This document shows, in pieces, positions 60,936 to 64,000 of a DNA stretch of 64,000 bases. Numbering within the stretch: position 1 is the first letter of the stretch; every line of letters begins with the position of its first letter. The position numbers were made by a program, and so were the translations under genes. This DNA is from JAVKBW01 sp040222995 (GTDB lineage Bacteria > Pseudomonadota > Alphaproteobacteria > UBA8366 > Aestuariispiraceae), in contig JAVKBW010000016.1 in assembly GCA_040222995.1 (NCBI GenBank), positions 310,001-374,000 of the forward strand, in the 5' to 3' direction. The notes below the pieces were generated by a model. The model made no database searches, was not told where the DNA came from, and saw only the letters and a program-made list of their open reading frames with translations.

Positions 60936-61814
60936 ATGACCGATGCAAGAACCAAGGCTGCAGGCCTGTCCTGCTGGACCGGCCAGGTTGATCCGCAACC
61001 GCTGGGCGGCGGCATCACCAATGTGAATTTCATGGTCGAGGATGCGGGCCGGAAATTCGTCGTCCGTGTCGGTAACGATATTCCGGTTCATCAGGTGATG
61101 CGGTTCAACGAGCTGAATGCCAGCCGCGCCGCGGAAGCCAGCGAAATCTCGCCGGCTGTACGGCATCACGAACCCGGCGCTCTGGTAATCGACTTCATCG
61201 ACGGCAAGACTTTGGGCGAGGAGGACGTGCGTCATCCCGACATGCTGCCACGCATTCTGCCGCTTCTGAAACAGTGTCATACCAGCATCCCTCAGCGTCT
61301 GCGCGGGCCGGTGCTGATTTTCTGGGTGTTTCACGTTATCCGCGACTATGGCTGGACGCTGGAAGAGGGGGGCAGCCATCATCTTTCGAAGCTGCCGGAC
61401 CTGAAGGCGGCGGCGGCAGATCTGGAGAAGGCCGTCGGGAAAATCGATCTGGTTTTCGGTCATAACGACCTGTTGCCGGCCAATTTCATCGACGACGGCG
61501 AGCGTGTCTGGCTGATCGACTGGGATTATGCGGGGTTCAATTCGCCCCTGTTCGATCTGGGCGGGCTTGCGTCCAACAACGGGCTCGATCCGCAACAGGA
61601 AGAGTGGATGCTGGAAACCTATTTCGAAAAGCCTGCTGACGACCAGTTGCGCCGGTCGTATGCGGCGATGAAATGCGCATCGCTTTTGCGTGAAACGATG
61701 TGGAGCATGGTGTCGGAAATCTATTCCGACCTGGATTTCGACTACAGCGCCTATACCGCCGAAAACCTGTCACGGTTCGAAACGGCCTACCGCACCTTCA
61801 AAGAGGATTTTTAA
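60936..61814 (+). CDS. Choline/aminoglycoside-type phosphotransferase (putative kinase)
   Basis: 292 residues, ATG preceded by GAGGAG. The kinase fold is indicated by PLGGGITNVNFMVED (nucleotide loop), VVRVGN (Lys-equivalent region), the catalytic loop VFGHNDLLPANFI and the metal Asp in WLIDWDYAGFNSPLFDLG. This is the ABC1/choline kinase (LicA-like) group. In an operon with betaine uptake and N-demethylation genes, choline or a related amino alcohol is a reasonable substrate, but that is inference from context. The stop is 6 bp before the next gene. Confidence 0.8.
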   Translation: MTDARTKAAGLSCWTGQVDPQPLGGGITNVNFMVEDAGRKFVVRVGNDIPVHQVMRFNELNASRAAEASEISPAVRHHEPGALVIDFIDGKTLGEEDVRHPDMLPRILPLLKQCHTSIPQRLRGPVLIFWVFHVIRDYGWTLEEGGSHHLSKLPDLKAAAADLEKAVGKIDLVFGHNDLLPANFIDDGERVWLIDWDYAGFNSPLFDLGGLASNNGLDPQQEEWMLETYFEKPADDQLRRSYAAMKCASLLRETMWSMVSEIYSDLDFDYSAYTAENLSRFETAYRTFKEDF

Positions 61815-61820
61815 TCGACC

Positions 61821-64000
61821 ATGAGCGATTTACCTGCAACCGCGAAAGCGGTGATAATCGGCGGCGGTATCGTCGGCTGTTCGACCGCCTATCATCTGGG
61901 CAAACTGGGCTGGAGCGATACGGTTCTGCTGGAAAAGCACAAGCTGACCTCGGGCAGCACCTTCCATGCGGCGGGGCTGGTCGGGCAGTTGCGCAGCAGC
62001 GCGAACATCACCCAGTTGCTTGGCAATTCGGTTGCCCTGTACCGCGATCTAGAAAGCGAGACAGGCCTTGCCACCGGCTGGAAAATGAATGGCGGGCTGC
62101 GCCTTGCCTGTAACGAGGAACGCTGGACCGAGGTCAAGCGGCAGGCGACCACGGCGCATTCCTTCGGTCTGGAAATGGAGTTGTTGACGCCGTCTGAAGC
62201 CCGGGATCTGTGGCCGCTGATGCAGGTGGACGATGTTGTCGGCGCGGCGTTCCTGCCGACTGACGGGCAGGCCAACCCGTCCGATATTACACAGGCGCTG
62301 GCGCGTGGCGCGCGGTCATCCGGTGTCGCCATCAGGGAAGAGGTCACGGCTCAGTCCATCGACGTTCGCGATGGACGTATTCACGGTGTGCAGACCGACA
62401 AGGGATATATCGAATGCGAAATCGTGATCTGTTGCGCCGGCCAGTGGTCGCGAGACCTTTCTGCGACGGTCGGTGTGAATGTGCCGCTGGTTTCCGTTCA
62501 GCATCAGTACATGGTCACGGAAAAAATCGACGGCGTTAAGGCTGACCTGCCGACCCTGCGCGACCCGGACCGGTTGATCTACTTCAAGGAAGAGGTTGGC
62601 GGTTTGGTGATGGGCGGTTACGAGCCAAACCCGATACCCTGGGCGGTCGACGGTATTCCCGACGGGTTCAATTTCTCGCTTCTGGATAACGATTTCGACC
62701 ATTTCGAACAGCTCATGGAACTGGCGCTCGGCCGTTGCCCGGCGCTGGAAACGGCCGGCATCAAGCAGATGATCAATGGCCCGGAAAGCTTTACGCCGGA
62801 CGGCAACTTCATTCTCGGTCAGGCGCCGGAGCTGAAGAACTATTATGTTGGAGCAGGGTTCAACGCCTTCGGCATCGCGTCGGGCGGTGGGGCCGGACAG
62901 GCGCTGGCGGAATGGGTCGCGAAGGGTGAACAGCCCTACGACCTCTGGTCCGTCGATATCAGGCGTTTCGGTCGGCCGCATTTCGATACCGACTGGGTGC
63001 GCACCCGCACGCTGGAAGCCTACGGCAAGCATTACACGATTGCCTGGCCGTCGGAGGAACATTCCAGCGGGCGGCCCTGCCGCCGATCGCCTCTGTATGA
63101 CCGGTTGGCGAGTGCCGGAGCCTGTTTCGGGGAAAAGCTGGGCTGGGAACGCCCGAACTGGTTCGCCGATCTGGACGCCGGCGAGCAACCGAAAGACGAA
63201 TACAGTTTCGAACGGCCCAACTGGTTTGGCCCGGTCGGGCGAGAACACAAGGCGGTGCGGGAAACCGCGGGTCTGTTCGATCAGACAAGTTTTGCGAAAT
63301 ACATCGTGCAGGGACCGGATGCGGTTTCCGCACTGGAATGGATTTGTTCCAACCGCATCGACAAACCGGTCGGCAGCCTGACCTATACCCAGATGCTGAA
63401 CGATCAGGGTGGCATCGAATGCGATCTGACCGTAGTGCGAACCGGCCATGACCGGTTCTACATCGTGACCGGCACCGGCTTCGCGACACACGACATGGAC
63501 TGGATCAAACGGCAGATACCGGAAGGCGCGCGGGCGGAGATCGTCGACGTAACCTCAGCGAATGCCGTATTGTCGCTGTTCGGGCCGAATGCCCGTAAAA
63601 TTCTTGAAAAGGTGACGCGGGACGACATTTCCAATAAAGGGTTCCGTTTTGCGACGGCAAAACAGATCGGTATCGTCGGCTGTCCGGCGCTGGCCATGCG
63701 CGTAACCTATGTCGGCGAGCTGGGATGGGAATTGCACATCCCGACAGAATACGCCGTTGCGGTTTACGATGCGCTGATGGAAGCCGGCGCATCGCATGGC
63801 CTGCATCTGGCCGGGTACCGATCCATCGAAACGCTTCGGCTGGAAAAAGGGTACCGGGCGTGGGGGTCCGATATCGGGCCGGACCACACGCCCGTCGAAG
63901 CCGGCATGGCCTGGGCGGTAAAGACCAAATCGAATATCGATTTCAAAGGACGCGCGGCAATCGAGGCGCAGCTTTCCGGTGGCGTGAAGAAGCGCCTGGC
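61821..64000 (+). CDS. Dimethylglycine/sarcosine dehydrogenase-like flavoprotein (3' end cut by window)
   Basis: The frame is open from the ATG at 61821 to the window end (726 complete codons). The N-terminal FAD motif is KAVIIGGGIVGCSTAYHLG, and the covalent-FAD His lies in TSGSTFHAAGLVG. After about residue 390 comes the connecting region (SPLYDRLASAGACFGEKLGW), then a GcvT-type folate-binding domain (FDQTSFAKYIVQGPDA; YVGELGWELHIPTEYAV). It is related to, but distinct from, the 27384-29807 product. Its operon with proXVW suggests it acts on the imported betaine's demethylation products. Confidence 0.88.
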   Translation, partial: MSDLPATAKAVIIGGGIVGCSTAYHLGKLGWSDTVLLEKHKLTSGSTFHAAGLVGQLRSSANITQLLGNSVALYRDLESETGLATGWKMNGGLRLACNEERWTEVKRQATTAHSFGLEMELLTPSEARDLWPLMQVDDVVGAAFLPTDGQANPSDITQALARGARSSGVAIREEVTAQSIDVRDGRIHGVQTDKGYIECEIVICCAGQWSRDLSATVGVNVPLVSVQHQYMVTEKIDGVKADLPTLRDPDRLIYFKEEVGGLVMGGYEPNPIPWAVDGIPDGFNFSLLDNDFDHFEQLMELALGRCPALETAGIKQMINGPESFTPDGNFILGQAPELKNYYVGAGFNAFGIASGGGAGQALAEWVAKGEQPYDLWSVDIRRFGRPHFDTDWVRTRTLEAYGKHYTIAWPSEEHSSGRPCRRSPLYDRLASAGACFGEKLGWERPNWFADLDAGEQPKDEYSFERPNWFGPVGREHKAVRETAGLFDQTSFAKYIVQGPDAVSALEWICSNRIDKPVGSLTYTQMLNDQGGIECDLTVVRTGHDRFYIVTGTGFATHDMDWIKRQIPEGARAEIVDVTSANAVLSLFGPNARKILEKVTRDDISNKGFRFATAKQIGIVGCPALAMRVTYVGELGWELHIPTEYAVAVYDALMEAGASHGLHLAGYRSIETLRLEKGYRAWGSDIGPDHTPVEAGMAWAVKTKSNIDFKGRAAIEAQLSGGVKKRL

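Noticed and set aside
1..64000. CRISPR arrays, tRNA or rRNA genes, insertion sequences
   Set aside because: No regularly spaced repeats, cloverleaf or transposase-like frames were recognised on reading both strands.

Overview
The window is dense, high-GC, strongly coding DNA of an alphaproteobacterium. The gene types (heterotetrameric sarcosine oxidase, non-pyrrolysine MttB homologues, ProXWV with a double-length permease, an IclR-controlled beta-hydroxyaspartate-type locus) suggest a Rhodospirillales- or Rhodobacterales-like aerobe, probably marine. This is inferred from gene content only. No rRNA, tRNA, CRISPR array, transposase or integrase was seen.

Layout. (1) 1-1045: tail of an upstream gene, a PhyH-like dioxygenase, and a fragment of a short-chain dehydrogenase. 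(2) 1053-9527: a copper resistance block. A leftward cluster holds a Cys/His-rich small protein, a cupredoxin, a CopA-type multicopper oxidase, CopB and CueR. A rightward set holds a Cu P-type ATPase, a cytochrome c and a Tat-exported multicopper oxidase, driven by a textbook CueR promoter. (3) 9627-14657: a methyltransferase, a 27-residue membrane peptide, bhcC and bhcA with divergent bhcR, and a DUF1185-type gene. (4) 15064-22368: a polyamine-type ABC transporter followed by an AhpD-like protein and an MttB homologue. (5) 22350-32614: three Rieske oxygenases, a Gfo/Idh/MocA dehydrogenase, a dimethylglycine-dehydrogenase-like flavoprotein, a second MttB homologue and 3-hydroxybutyrate dehydrogenase. 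(6) 32724-41809: an orphan peptide-binding protein, an Lrp-type regulator, a glutamine-synthetase-like ligase, a dehydrogenase-AhpD fusion, a third MttB homologue, a GbdR-like regulator and a DoeB-like deacylase. (7) 41806-54502: two M29-type metalloenzymes, an alpha/beta hydrolase, glyoxalase I, GST, a GntR repressor, soxBDA, RidA, a HisC-like aminotransferase and a hydroxyacid dehydrogenase. (8) 54603-64000: a Rieske oxygenase, a DeoR regulator, proXVW, a choline-kinase-like protein and a second dimethylglycine/sarcosine-dehydrogenase-like gene cut by the window end.

Taken together, from about 15 kb onward this looks like an island for uptake and stepwise demethylation of quaternary and N-methylated amines (glycine betaine type: betaine, dimethylglycine, sarcosine, glycine). 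The bhc genes could pass glycine and glyoxylate into central metabolism. The substrates are inferred, not shown.

The most notable observations are: a perfect 10-bp palindrome, TGTGATCACA, found nine times exactly and at further near-matches, almost always at promoters between 29.9 and 54.5 kb and directly upstream of a GntR/FCD regulator gene, which defines a probable local regulon; a perfectly paired three-way-junction RNA in the leader of a Rieske oxygenase gene; a hairpin that buries the ribosome binding site of ridA just after the hisC-like stop codon; and a repeated association of MttB homologues with AhpD-like domains, one of them fused to a dehydrogenase.
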